Program-made: the position numbers and the translations under genes
In this document: piece after piece, positions 30,801-42,385 of the stretch
How positions within the stretch are numbered: position 1 is the first letter of the stretch
Layout: each line of letters begins with the position of its first letter
The notes under the pieces: model-generated
Told to the model about the DNA's origin: nothing
Databases searched by the model: none
The model's input: the letters and a program-made list of their open reading frames with translations, nothing else
From: Haplosporangium gracile
Taxonomy: Eukaryota; Mortierellomycota; Mortierellomycetes; Mortierellales; Mortierellaceae
Direction: 5' to 3'
Assembly (NCBI GenBank): GCA_015499985.1
Contig: JAAAUF010000002.1
Coordinates: 88,040 to 152,039, forward strand
DNA: 64,000 bases

Positions 30801-33800
30801 TCATTTTAAGACTCCTTCATGGCGTACTTGATTATCTTATACCTTTCAGGGTCCAGATCCAGCTGATTGCCTGCAATTACTAAACGAAAGAAAAAAAGAA
30901 GAGCTCCTTCCTTGGACTGGGCATGAGAATGAATCTTGACTGCTCATTCAGCACCTATGATGTGTATACTTTCCTCCTCTTCTATCCCCCATCCCTCAGT
31001 CTCATTTCATTCCTGTCCATTGGATTGTCCTGTTTGCTGTCTTTTTTTTATTGTAGCGGGCTCTGTCAACAATATCCCGTTGGAGGCCTATGAAAACTGC
31101 CCATCGTCCAGTAAAAAACACCATTCGAATTAAAGAACAACAAGAGCAATCCACTTTTCTATTCAAGAGAGAGTAGACAGATGACTGACTGAGGCCGACA
31201 ACAACAAAAAGAGAGCCTTTTCACAACTTTTTATGTCGAACCGATAAAATTTCTGTTGAAGCGTATCCATGGCAACTTTTTATTATCTCGCCTCCATCAG
31301 AGGTTCTAGCACCTCGCCTCGTCTCTCTCTTACTCGTCCTCCGCTCTTTGTCAATCCTACGCCGCACAACAACAAACAAGTAGACGCTGGAAAAATACAG
31401 TGGAAATAACAACTGTTATCCTTGATATCGTTTTCTAAGCTAAACGCGGCGGGCTAGTACTTACAATTCGTCCCTGCATAGTGCTAAAAGGTACCATTTC
31501 ATGCATGATACGACATCTTTTGCTAACAAAACACAGCGTGTATTCTTAATATGCCATGCTGTAAGCGCCGCTTCTTACTCCCTTCAAGTCACTGCAATCG
31601 ATGGAAGATGAAACAGCAAGACGGCGGGCGAGATGACATAGTGAAAAGATAGCCTTCCATGATTTCCGTCCTACCAAAACGCTTTTCTCCTCGTCGCGCT
31701 CTCGTAACCATTCCATGTTTCTTTTGCAACTTGGATTTAGGGGAGGAGGTGCATTTTTTTTCCTGTTTCCTCTTCGACTCTTTTGAACCAGTTCAAAACT
31801 GGGAGCGAACAATGCGTCAATGCTTGCAGAAAGTTTCCGTACACCTTGGCAGGTAAAAAAATAAGCAAAAAAAGTACCGACGAGAGGTATCCCAAAATTG
31901 TCCCCGGAGGATTGTTCTAGTAGGGGGACCTGCCACCCTTTAGGTAAAATGAAAGAAAAGGTCGAAAGAAGAATCGCTTAGATCGGAGAGTGAGGAGGAA
32001 CATGACTTACTGTTTTGTTCGTCTCTACGCCAGACCCGCCCTCTCTCTGTCTGTTTTTGGTACTTCTGTCAAAGTATCATTTCTTTTATAATGTACTTTT
32101 TTGTTTGTTTCTTTGTTTTATCTCACGTTGCACACACGCGGCGCGATTGAACTCCTTTTACAATCGTTGTTTTTATTTCAATCAATGATGAATGTGGAGC
32201 AGAAGAATAGGTTTGTATTCTTTTTCTTTTTCTTCCATGGTGGCCCTTTCGTGAGTCCTGTGCAGGCGCCTTCTTCACTCAGCGCAACAAAAAATGCAAG
32301 AAGTAGACCAAAAAAAAAATACAGGATTGAGAGTTTATGGTGTTTTGAAAACAGAGTTGAGAGCGATTGCTTCGATGGATTGGGGCTAACCTTGGAAAAG
32401 AGAATGTAAATTCAAGACCCACACATGCACACCCGCCCTTTCTGAATTGTCGGTAAGAAGATGGTGACATCTTTCTTTGGCAGATAACGATCAGAACAAA
32501 AAAACACAAGGTGTAATGACAGTTGGGAGGAAGGGTTAATTACACCAACAGCAATGGCAGAGTGAGAATGAGCGATTTTTGTTATTCTATGCGAACCAAT
32601 GGACTAAGATATCCCCGAACTCTGTCGCTGTTGTGTTTTTAGTTCAGGGTTAGAAAATGAAGGCGTAAGCGAACAGCGAAGAAAAAAAAAGGCATTTATT
32701 CTCTTCTTCATCGAAGGATGATAGTGAGCGATGCCAACGGATTGCTGAGTGCACACTTTCTCCACGCCCCCAACATGGCGGCGCATGTGTAAATGCAAGC
32801 GGAGAATTGTGCTGCCGATCCTAGATACAACTATGGGTTTGTTCCTTCAGGTAGAGTAGTCTGCACTCGCGTCGCCTCGCAACGATTTTCTACTCTCACT
32901 TTTAAGCCATGTCACTAGCCCTTTTTCATTTTCCTTTCTCCTTTGCTGTCAGTTCATTCATTGGCGATTGTTCACAATAAGGGTGCGATGTCTATGCCAC
33001 CTCGGCACTCCCCTCACATTTTGAAATGGCGTTAAGTTTCCACGAGTAAGACACTTGTGGTGCGTATCCCACTCGGCAACAGTGTCTTTCTTTTCATCAA
33101 GATTAGTTTATTGGTGGTAAAGAACCTTGATCGAACAGCGCGCACAGAGGCAATTAAGTAATAAGAATAAAGGAAACGGTACATTGTCTCCGAATGAATG
33201 TGATCGTCATCTCTCTCCCCGCCCTTGTCAGCACCGTACTATAAGCATTCAACACCACGAGGGTATCGTTGGGGTGGAGTTTGCGAGTAATCCGGAGGTG
33301 AGTCTTGGGATTGCTTGCTGAGTGGCTGGTTATTTTTACTTTGCCCTCGTTATTATCACACCGCTACCATTACCATGCGAGTCCTTAGTTGCTTTGGTAA
33401 ACGAAGTTGAGTTTTTTGGAACAATCGAGTACGAGGTTCGGGAAGTTCATTAGCACAAAGAGGATTCGGAAATCCCACTAATATTTTTCCTTCGGTCTTA
33501 AATACAACAATGGCACAATTGAAAACACGCTTTCGGCTCGCCTGATGTATAAGGTCATGTATAAAGAATTGTATAGCATTAAGGGACGCGCCCTTTCCCT
33601 GCTTTGCCTTGATGGTCCCCTTTGATTGTGCCTGACACTTGGTACGATTGATCACTTAACTGATGGTCGAAGACTCGGCCTCCTAGCAGGGTCAGCTACG
33701 CCACTGATGAACTGATGGTATCATTGCTGCCATCTCACACACATGGACGCCAAATGACACATAGCCATATAATAGACTCACACGGCACTCATCGATCCTA

Positions 33801-34029
33801 TTTAACGTTCGTTATTGCTGCAGGAGCCTTGACACACTGTCGTGCAGCCGTTTCTTTTCCTTATGGAGTTCTCCCTTACAAAATTGATAAGTGCAGTATT
33901 TACGATCGAATGATCTACGGCACGCACATTTTTTGGTCCTTTCTTCGTGTTGATCCACAGCTTTCGAAATCGTCATTTCCGCTTCTCTGTTCACCAACAG
34001 CTCAACAATCAACCATCACGCACACAGCC
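27826..34029. other. About 6.2 kb without a supportable gene
   Basis: Only short, biased or overlapping open frames occur here, none with recognisable motifs or plausible splice chains. I found no convincing tRNA, rRNA or transposon signature. It contains A- and T-runs, an AAC/AAT-rich stretch (30459-30560) and GA-rich segments. The last 300 bp (to 34029) would be the Pam17 promoter. This is the longest gene-free stretch in the window. Confidence 0.5.
30459..30560 (+). repeat. AAC/AAT trinucleotide-rich low-complexity stretch
   Basis: Alternating ACAACAAC and ATAATAAT blocks, imperfect, over about 100 bp. Confidence 0.75.
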
Positions 34030-34909
34030 ATGGCCACCGCAGCAATCAGAATGTCGCTCATGACTGGGCGCGCCGTCCCACGCACATGCTTTGCCAGGAC
34101 CTCGACCACCACCACTTCGACCATCACACCCGGATCCCGACGCCTCTTGACAACTTCGTCCCCCGCCAAGAACGCTCAAGCCAACAGTTCCAAGGCTGCC
34201 GGTGAACAGCAACGCGAGACTATGGACTGGAACACATACTTTGCGCTCCGCAAGACTCGCCGTAACTATGAGCGCGCCTTCATGGTTCCCTCGGCTCTTG
34301 TCAGCTTGCTCGGTGGTGGATACTACTTTGCTCAGAGAGATTTCGACCCTACTCCCATCTTTGGCATGGACCAAGTTATCGTCTATGGTATCGGTACCGT
34401 TGCAGCGGGTCTTGTCGGATTGGCTATGGGTCCTGTCATTGGAAACAGTGTCTTCAGAGCCGCCAACTCCAGAGCCAAGCCCCTTGTCGACAGAGTAAGG
34501 AACAATTTCGGAACTCGTCGTGCCAAATATGCGTGGATCATTGAAGGATGCACATATGGAAGCATATGGACGTGGACATGGACATTGGCATTGAAACGGG
34601 CACAATCTTTAAATCAAATGGACTTGCATTACCATTGACAATAAGGAAAATCTGGAAGTGAATGATCGCGTGTTATGTACCACGCACGATTTAAAAGCAG
34701 ATATACTTACATCTTTTCATCACTCATTCCAACAGATGGATACGGAGTTCCTCAAGCACATTGCCAGGAACCGCGCTGACCCTGCTGCCAACTCTATCAG
34801 CAACCCCATCCCAGACTACTACGGCGAGAAGATCAAGTCTGTGAGCGAGTACCGCTCGTGGTTGAGAAAGCAGCGCGAGTTCCGCCGCAAGTCTACATTC
34901 TACGTTTAA
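34030..34909 (+). CDS. PAM17: Pam17, presequence translocase-associated motor subunit (mitochondrial)
   Basis: Two exons, 34030-34494 and 34736-34909 (GTAAGG donor, AACAG acceptor, phase 0), for 212 residues. The N-terminal 45 residues are Arg/Ser/Thr-rich without acidic residues, as expected of a mitochondrial presequence. The Pam17 core follows: W-N-T-Y-F-A-L-R-K-T-R-R-N-Y, two transmembrane helices (about 78-96 and 110-135, the latter with G-P-V-I-G-N-S-V-F-R) and a matrix-side end with N-P-I-P-D-Y-Y-G-E-K-I and Y-R-S-W-L-R-K-Q-R. Pam17 sits in the inner membrane and helps organise the TIM23-associated Hsp70 import motor. The frame is open upstream to 33715, but that extension lacks targeting features. 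Confidence 0.93.
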
Positions 34910-35647
34910 GATTCAATCACATACAAAGAAATGAAAAAACAAAAATAATAACAACAGACAATCTGCTTCTTGAACATGTATGCTTGTAAGGAGGCTCTGT
35001 CTGCTATCCTGACGTGTAAGGCGAGGCCACTCGGAAGAGGATGCACAATAACTGGCAATAATTGGGGCGCATTTACCTTTCTCTCTTCTAGTAATACTGT
35101 CTAAGGGCGGCTTTTTCTTGAGGAATAGACAAGGGGTTTTACCTAGCGCCTAACAAAAAACGATGCGATTATTAGAGTACTCCAGCTACTATTCGATATG
35201 GTGTGCGCACGGTCGCTAGGGTGATCCAATGTGTTTCTGATTCGTGTCGTTGGATTAATCAACCAATGTCCGTTAAGGGTCGCACAAAGGACAGAGGGCT
35301 GTTCTTTTCCTGTTTGCCGCTTCATCATCACACACTCATCCTTTCTCTCTTATTACCACACTCACGCTCAGAAACACATTCCACCATCGGGGTCCTTGTC
35401 ATCACAATCCCTCTTTGCCCCCCTTCCCTCATCCCCGCCTCTCATAAAGAGCCTGCCGCGCTCTGACATTTCCGGCTGTCTGATTCAGACAACCGATCGT
35501 TTCTCTTAAACAACAGGAAAACCACCTTTGCAGCCCCAACCGTCGCCCTGCTTTGTTACATCGCACTCCTTTAAACCGTCTAGTCCAACAAGCTTCTTTT
35601 GCCCTGATCAAACCAACTGCTCATCCCCTCCCCCTGCCTACATCAAG
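34910..35647. other. Intergenic region and ZIP promoter
   Basis: No gene is supported. The leader is CT/CA-rich just before the ATG at 35648. Confidence 0.5.
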
Positions 35648-36979
35648 ATGGATCCCTTTTTCAGTCTTATCCTCCTATGCATCGCCATGCTGATCGCATC
35701 TTTCCTTGCAGGAAACGTCCCTCTCTCCTTCCACCTTTCCGAAGACCGTCTCAAGCTCATCTCTAATTTCGGTGTTGGTCTCCTTGTCGGAACGTCGCTC
35801 GTCGTTATCATTCCTGAGGGCGTCGAGACCCTCTACAGCACTCCCAAGCCAGCGAAGTCGCCTTCAGCGCAGCTTCCTCCAGCATCAGGAATCAATGGCC
35901 ACAACACACCTATCAAGCGTGCATTCGCCCTCTTCGACACCGCTGCTGACGTCGCCAATGCTGCTGGATTGACCAAGCGTCAAGAGAACGTTGTCGTCTT
36001 GTCTGCCAACCATCCTCGTCTTGCCGGTGATCGCTTCTTGCACGGAGAGGAGGCCAAGGCCACTTCATTCGAGGACAACATGGCTGCAACACTCATGGAG
36101 GACCGCGCTTCCATTGCCAAGCGTCAGGAGGTCGGGGAGGAGGAAGGTGCCGTCGCTCAAAAGCCTGCGGATCAGGAGCAGGAGGAAGATGTTGATAACG
36201 ACTCCGAGCGTCAGAACGCAGGACATGGCGATAATAGCGGTGAGGAAGAGGAGGAAGAGGAAGAGGATGATGCGCACAAGTACATTGGTCTGGCCTTGTT
36301 GTCGGGATTCATCCTGATGTTTTTGATCGACCAGATGGGCCCAACTCATGCACACAGCCATAACAATCACGTCTCTGTTGCCGATTTCACAGAGCTGCAC
36401 AACCTTCAGCTGGACGACAACAACATTCGGATGCCCTCGGCTGCTGGAATGAACGCCGGTGGTGGAAAGAAGCGTGGTAACCCCATCACTATCGGATTGG
36501 TCGTTCATGCCGCTGCGGATGGGATTGCTCTGGGAGCCTCTGCCTCCCGCCCCGAGTTGCGCTTCATTGTCTTCTTTGCCATCATGTTGCACAAGGCCCC
36601 CGCCGCTTTCGGACTGTCTACTGTGTTGTTGCAGCATGGATTCTCTCGACGCCAGACTCGCCAGCAAGTCGGCATCTTTGCCCTCGCTGCCCCCATCGGT
36701 GCTCTTTTGACCTACATTTTTATCCAGCTCAGCGGCCATCGCGAGGAGGCTTCATTGCATTGGTGGACCGGCATGCTGCTGTTGTTCTCTGGAGGCACGT
36801 TCCTGTATGTGGCTATGCATGTGATGTCCGAGATGAATAACACGGAAAAGAGCTCTGGATCGTCGGGATACAGCGTTGGAGGTGCTGGTGGAGACAAGGG
36901 TCTTTCGGTGGTGGATGTTCTCTGTGTTATTGGAGGCATGGTTGTGCCTTTGATTCTCTCCGTCGACCATGAACATTAG
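35648..36979 (+). CDS. ZIP-family zinc transporter, SLC39A9 (ZIP9)/Atx2-like
   Basis: A 443-residue intronless protein. N-terminal TM helices (residues about 3-22 and 33-55, with G-V-G-L-L-V-G-T-S-L and I-P-E-G-V-E) are followed by a long acidic, disordered cytosolic/luminal loop (about 65-205, Glu run near its end). TM3 comes next, then T-H-A-H-S-H-N-N-H (metal-binding His cluster). The core TM4/TM5 pair carries H-A-A-A-D-G-I-A-L-G-A-S and H-K-A-P-A-A-F-G-L-S-T, the conserved His/Asp metal site of ZIP proteins. Further helices run to the C-terminus D-H-E-H. ZIP9-type members reside in Golgi/secretory membranes and move Zn (or Mn for Atx2) into the cytosol. The long acidic insert is larger than in animal ZIP9. 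Confidence 0.9.
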   Translation: MDPFFSLILLCIAMLIASFLAGNVPLSFHLSEDRLKLISNFGVGLLVGTSLVVIIPEGVETLYSTPKPAKSPSAQLPPASGINGHNTPIKRAFALFDTAADVANAAGLTKRQENVVVLSANHPRLAGDRFLHGEEAKATSFEDNMAATLMEDRASIAKRQEVGEEEGAVAQKPADQEQEEDVDNDSERQNAGHGDNSGEEEEEEEEDDAHKYIGLALLSGFILMFLIDQMGPTHAHSHNNHVSVADFTELHNLQLDDNNIRMPSAAGMNAGGGKKRGNPITIGLVVHAAADGIALGASASRPELRFIVFFAIMLHKAPAAFGLSTVLLQHGFSRRQTRQQVGIFALAAPIGALLTYIFIQLSGHREEASLHWWTGMLLLFSGGTFLYVAMHVMSEMNNTEKSSGSSGYSVGGAGGDKGLSVVDVLCVIGGMVVPLILSVDHEH

Positions 36980-37217
36980 ACGAAAAATCACCCTAGAAGT
37001 TATACCCTCTGTTTCCCGTTTCTCACTTCTCTTCATTATTTTTTTCCTTTGTATTTCATGCATCGAACTATCATATAAAATTTGTTGTTGTTGTACTGAA
37101 TATGTTGCTTTATGAAAATTTGCTCGTTATCTATGCTGTCTTGAATTTGGACGACGGAGCTTCCGTCCGGTTCCCTGAGTAATGAAATGCGATCCTAATG
37201 TTCCAATGTTCTCTCCT

Positions 37218-37818
37218 TTATGCGTAGGGCATCAAGCGACGCAAGTGCTTCGACTGGCGAGGGGTGGCGAAAGAGGCGATACCAGCCTTGTTAAGACGAC
37301 CGCGATCCATGCCGGTGTTGATGTGGCGCTTTCCTGATCTCCAGTGCTTGAACTTTCCTGAAGGAAGGGCGACGAATCTAATTTATCGTTGAGAGATGGG
37401 AATCGGTCAGTATGTGTTGAAATGCCTCGGTACTGCCTCCGCACAGAAGGGATCCATACTTCGCTTGCTTCTTGATCGCAAGGTCAGTCTTCAGGGACAG
37501 GGCAGTTGGTTTAAATTACCTCTTCTTGGCGGCAGAGTTGGTCTTGAGCTTGTAGCTCATGTGGCGGACGGCATTGCAGAGGGCAGAGGTGGCAGGGGAG
37601 GCGGTAGCAGGTAATGATGTAGCGGGGCGCGATACTGCTGCAAAGACTGTGGACTTAAGAGGACTCCAGGCGAGAGCTAGTGTTGTAGAGGAAGTCAGGC
37701 GGTTTTGTCATCAGTCCCTGAATTCACTTACTAACTCCTGCGCATATCCTGTAGAATACTTGATGCTATTTTCTGTTGCTCTCCTCGTACCCATTGTTGA
37801 TCGAATGAAGGATGCCAT
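37218..37818 (-). CDS. Mitochondrial large-subunit ribosomal protein bL35m
   Basis: Minus strand, best model three exons: 37818-37791, 37646-37520 and 37377-37218, giving about 104 residues. The core is unmistakable: S-Y-K-L-K-T-N-S-A-A-K-K-R-F (bL35 signature, K-T-x2-A-A-K-K-R-F) followed by P-S-G-K-F-K-H-W-R-S-G-K-R-H and L-R-R-L-M-P-Y-A at the end. The first exon (M-A-S-F-I-R-S-T-M) and the Ala/Ser/Arg-rich second exon form a mitochondrial presequence. The last intron (GTAATT donor after AAG AG, TTAG acceptor) restores R-F exactly. The first junction is the least certain, because in-frame TGA codons upstream force the acceptor to lie inside this stretch. It shares a divergent promoter with the next gene. 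Confidence 0.85.
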
Positions 37819-38349
37819 GGTATATATGTCTGATGTGTGTCTGTGAGGATTAGACGATGCAGGAGCTGATCCCTTTTGTTTGTGCGTGCCTGCCAGGTCC
37901 GAGAAATTATGTATGGAAATAAAGCGACAACCTACATTTGTGACTTGGAAATGTTTCGAGAGTGGGAAATAACGCACCCACTTTTGAAATGTATGTCCCT
38001 CTCGTCCCTTTTCCCTTCGACCGAATCCTCTTGTTTTGTTTGTATCGTACTTACCTTTCATATCCATCGATTGGCCATTCTCACCCATAGCCCCACACCC
38101 ATACACCTACACGAAACACGTCAAACCGTACCCGCGCACCCTTGTTCAATCCCCAAAAGCCTCTCGCGCTCTTTTCTTTTTCCACGCATTGTGCCATACC
38201 TGTATTCCTTCCTTTCCACTCTTTCTTCTCGTCCCGTCGACCAACAATTTTAGGTTGGCGTCCCTTTCTTTCTTCAACGACCGCATTTTTGTTTTTCAAT
38301 TCGTCCTTAATCGTGAATTAATATCGGACCTAATTAAATCCCTTGGGAT

Positions 38350-40720
38350 ATGTGGGATCCTGCATCCAATGGCCTCTCCGCACAGCAGCAGCAACAACAG
38401 CAGCAGCAGCGTTCGTCCGGTCTAACGATCCGTCCAACTACCGCCGCCACTAGTGCCAGCGCCACCACTGATCGCGATCGCCATACCCTGCACACATTTG
38501 AGGCGAAGCAACCAGAAAGTCACCCTGTCGTGCAACAAGACCCCATAGCGGATCGGCGATCGGCGTGGCACAACGATAGCGACACGTCGACCTATCAATA
38601 CGAGTACCCTTTACCTTCAAGTCAGGATGGGATCGGTGAACCCTCAAGTCTTCTGACGAAGCCGCCGCCACCGTCACCATTGTCATCCAATCGGGCATTT
38701 GCGCCAGGATTTTTGACAACAATGCCGCAAAAACAAAAAACATCTGTCATCCACACTGCTGGATCGAACTTGCACCAGTCTCTAGTAATAGGCAGCATTG
38801 GTGACTCCTACATATTCGACAGACCAAATAATATACCTATGGAGATCGACACTATCGGCTCATCTCATCAGCACAGTCCGGTCTTAAGCCCTGATCCTAC
38901 AGACGACGACGACGATCAAATACCATTTCCGGATGAGCCAACCTCTTCACCACCACCGCCACCGTCGGAAGCTACCCCGCTTCTACTGCCTCCGCATGCA
39001 TCAACACCAGATCGAAGTTACCCAAAGGATCAACGTTCAACTTCATCATCGCCTGCAGCAGCACCAGCGGGATTGTCGTCAACGTCACCGTCCAGGAATT
39101 CGCGTAACACATCTCCCTGTATCGCGCGACTGTCGATCCCTGCAAGCCATATGTCGCTCTTCCACGATGCACTCAAAAGTCCGCCAGATCCAGACCTCAA
39201 GATCCGTAAAAAGACTGTCCGCTTCAACAAGACCAATTCGCCATCCAGGTCTGAGCATGGACATGAGCGGAGGTAATTATTCTAATCAACAAAAAGCACT
39301 TTTTTTTTTAAAAAAAAAAACAAAAAAAAAAAAAAGTTGTACAAAGAGCAAATGGAACGAGTAACTGATAGATCTATTCGTTTTTTGTTTTGCTGTGGGC
39401 TGTTGAATCATAGGGAAGCAGAGAGTTCTGGATCATATTCATCAAGTAGCAAGTCACTATCAGCATCCTCATCGTCATCTCACGCAGCATCTTCCAAGTC
39501 GATTTTTGGCAGCACGAAATCTTCAAGCTTACAACCCCCGATCGTGGAAAAGGATGCAGAAGAGCGGATGGCTGAACTAATGGAGCTCAAGCAAATGAAG
39601 TAACTTGGTGCCCCTTCATCGTTCATAATTGTACACTCTTCCGCTCGCCCGAAACATTATCGTTTCACGTTTAACCAAATATTCACCCTTATCCTTAATA
39701 CCATCATATTTTTTTTTACTAGGATACGACAGGAGGATCTGCTGCATTTAAAAGAACAGGTCTTCCAGACGGGCCAGAATCTAGAAGAGAAGCAGACGGT
39801 TTTGGATGAGGTTCGCGCAGAGCGGAAGGTGCTCCATTCAGAATTGAATCGATACATCGCCATGGTCAAACAAGTTCAAAAGGATCTTGAGCTTGTAGGT
39901 TTTTTCTTGAGCATAAGCGAACTGGAACCCCCCCCCCCCCCCCCCCCAACCCTTTAATTGAAGAATTTAGACTAACCGCACATATATCTCTGTCTCTATT
40001 TCATCCTCTTCTTTTCTGGTCTGTTCTTTGACGTCCCTCTAAAAGGCGACCCATGCAGAGACACAGCTGACAAAGGAACGGGACCAACTTTCACAGTATC
40101 TGACTCAACTCCGCGATCACGATTTCAAAGTCCTGAAATCAGAGGTCGACCAACTACGGTCGAAGAAGGGGCTAAGACCACTACCGAGTCTGGAGCAAGA
40201 ACAGGAAGACTTCATGGGGCGGTACCTGGAGGAACGGCGTGGGCAGTGGCGCGAAGACGGGGTTCTTCAAGATTCCTCCGCGTCTTCTTCACATCAACCG
40301 TCGTCGTCGATTTCGGGCGCTGTTGCCGCGACGGGTGATACATCTGGTCACAGACATGGAGCTGGCTCCTCGTCGTCTTCTTCCGTGGCCGCAGCAGCAA
40401 CAAGCTCAAGATCTTCTCGTGCATCAACCTCTTCAACAACAACAGCAGGGCCATCGACAGCTCGAAGTAGGGATAGGGACACGACCGAGAGCCGTCCAAA
40501 CAGAACACACCAGCCCTCGTCATCCTCCTCAATTCATAGCAGGAACCACAGCAACAACAGCAGTAGCAACAAATCCAAGCACGAGTCCTCGAATCGCCAC
40601 AACAGCAACTGTAGCAGGTCCTCATCAAGACGACAGAGCAGCCGCAGCAGGAGTAGCAGCCCTCCAACCCAGTCATCATCATCCAGAGACGAACGGTCCA
40701 AAAAGCGTTCGCGGTATTGA
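38350..40720 (+). CDS. Low-complexity coiled-coil protein with KTVRF (PP1-docking-like) motif
   Basis: Four exons: 38350-39272, 39414-39599, 39723-39894 and 40046-40720. All are in phase (junctions restore R-E-A-E and K-I-R-Q), giving about 651 residues. The N-terminal 280 residues are disordered (Gln run, Pro/Ser/Asp-rich). K-K-T-V-R-F-N (about residues 287-293) fits the RVxF consensus used by PP1 regulators. A Ser-rich stretch follows, then a coiled coil (about 365-480) starting E-E-R-M-A-E-L-M-E-L-K-Q-M-K and passing through L-K-E-Q-V-F-Q-T-G-Q-N-L-E-E-K-Q. The C-terminal 170 residues are Ser/Arg/Asn-rich, ending K-K-R-S-R-Y (RS-like, likely nuclear). I do not recognise the family. Confidence 0.7.
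39927..39947 (+). repeat. C21 homopolymer in intron 3
   Basis: 21 consecutive C within intron 3 (39895-40045) of the coiled-coil gene. Its length is likely variable or imprecisely assembled. Confidence 0.85.
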
Positions 40721-40744
40721 ACTTGCCTTGTCACCCAATTTCAC

Positions 40745-40750
40745 AATAAA
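40745..40750 (+). terminator. Probable polyadenylation signal of the coiled-coil gene
   Basis: AATAAA 25 bp after the stop at 40720. The convergent eL30 gene ends at 40942. Confidence 0.4.
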
Positions 40751-40941
40751 CCACCCCTTCCCGTCCATTATCACTCACACAAACATTCAATGGCCAACAT
40801 TCAGATAAAATGCAAAAAAAGAATATTCAAGTTGACCCAATTTATTCATCACATAGTTCGCCCACAGAGGGAAATCGAATTGCTGTTTTAAAAACAAAAG
40901 GTGCAGTGTTTTTTCCATCGTTATTTTAGAACAAAGGAAAT

Positions 40942-41958
40942 TTAAGCCTCAGTCTTGGCAATGATGTCCGAGTCACCGGCATCGGTGATGGAGAGGACAC
41001 CGACACTATTAGAAACGAGACAAGAAAAAAAGTACACTAGTTAGGTAATTGTAGCGGAAAAAACACAGTGCAGAATTAAACACAAAAGACGCGTGGGCAT
41101 ATCAATAAGAAACTTACCGGAAGTACTTTCCGCAGGCGGTACCGAGCTCGACGTTGGTGCCAGTGTAGTGGTGGACACCGGTCTTGGACAACATGGCGTA
41201 GTACTCAATCTCCGACTTGCGAAGAGGGGGGCAGTTACCAGAAAGGATGACCAACTTGGCTAATTATTGAGGTCCCGGAATCAAGTGTCATCAAAAGATA
41301 ACAACAATGAAGCAAAAACGCACAATAATAACCCCCACAATTGCAACAAGTGTGGAAATGATTGAAAGTAACAAGCAACCAATGAAGTCGAGAGAAAGAT
41401 ACGGGTATAAGAAAAGAAAAAAAGAAAAGTAGGTATTGGTGAGAAAAAGGTCTTTGGGACGTTCTCAGCCCTTGCGAGCTCCAGTCACCAAAAGAAAGAG
41501 TATTGGCTTGTCCGAGGAAGGAGTAAAGGGAAAGAAATAGAAAGTGTAAAGAAATAGATTCTTTGGGCAGAGGTAAATGTGCGAGAATGCAACCCAAAAA
41601 CCTGAATGTCAAATTCAAGAATCTGAATGACAATCCCGATCGAGACATCCTCCCTTGTCGTCATGTGCCCATGAGTGTTTAATAAGATCGAGTGTTGCCG
41701 TCCTGGTAGTATCGCCCAACGAAAGCAGTTTATCCCTCGGTACAAGCCAATTTTTTTAAAAGAAAAGCGTGAACGCTGCAAAAAGACAAGTCAGCAGTAG
41801 CGAAGGCAAAAAGAGGAAAGCCACTTACACTTTCCCTGACGGAGGGTCTTGAGGGTGGACTTGTAGCCGAGCTGGTACTTGCCGGACTTCATGACAAGAG
41901 CCAAACGGGAGTTGATACCCTCACCGGACTTAACCTTCTTCTTGTTGATAGGGGCCAT
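40942..41958 (-). CDS. RPL30: Cytosolic 60S ribosomal protein eL30
   Basis: Minus strand, three exons: 41958-41829, 41259-41118 and 41005-40942, giving 111 residues, the normal eL30 length. Start M-A-P-I-N-K-K-K-V. Conserved blocks are [54 protein letters not shown] and G-D-S-D-I-I. It is part of the 60S subunit. In yeast it regulates splicing of its own transcript by binding a kink-turn. Here intron 1 is 569 nt, far longer than neighbouring introns (about 100 nt). I saw no snoRNA C/D pair inside it. Confidence 0.96.
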
Positions 41959-42385
41959 TGCTGAATATTTCTATTGCAGGTGAATGTCGAGAGATGATGA
42001 AGAGATCCATGAGTTAATAAGGTTGATCCTTAATCATTCCAGGATGAATCGATCCTTTTGATGGTCCCTTGTTAACAGCAGCGTCGTAAAAAAAAAGGTC
42101 CCGAATAAACGCTGGACGATCTCCTTCGAAGTTGTCCTAGATCCGTAGATGGTGCATACCAAGTCTGATGGAATTGAGAGAGAGAAGGATCCTAATTTGG
42201 CCAACCTCAAAAACTTTTATCAAAAAAAATAAGCAGATCTTACCCTTAACTAGATCACGTGAAGCATTCACCCACTCATCCAAAAATTATGAAGGTTGAC
42301 GCAGAAACAGAAAGAAAACGGGAGATAGACAAACGCGCATGAAAAATGTCAATTATTGCTCCTGAGGGGATGACTGAGTAACTAT
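41959..42385. other. Promoter of eL30 / 3' flank of GATA-finger gene
   Basis: About 430 bp between two minus-strand genes. No gene is seen. Confidence 0.5.

Noticed and set aside
33356..33655. 99-codon minus-strand frame before Pam17
   Set aside because: I looked for a transposon or reverse-transcriptase fragment but found no family motif. Its length is within chance expectation.
33715..34029. N-terminal extension of Pam17 in frame upstream of 34030
   Set aside because: The extension lacks presequence features and would bury the mitochondrial targeting segment that starts at 34030.
41260..41828. snoRNA inside eL30 intron 1
   Set aside because: The only TGATGA-like C box on the transcribed strand is at the very 3' end of the intron (about 41289-41294), without a D box (CTGA) after it.
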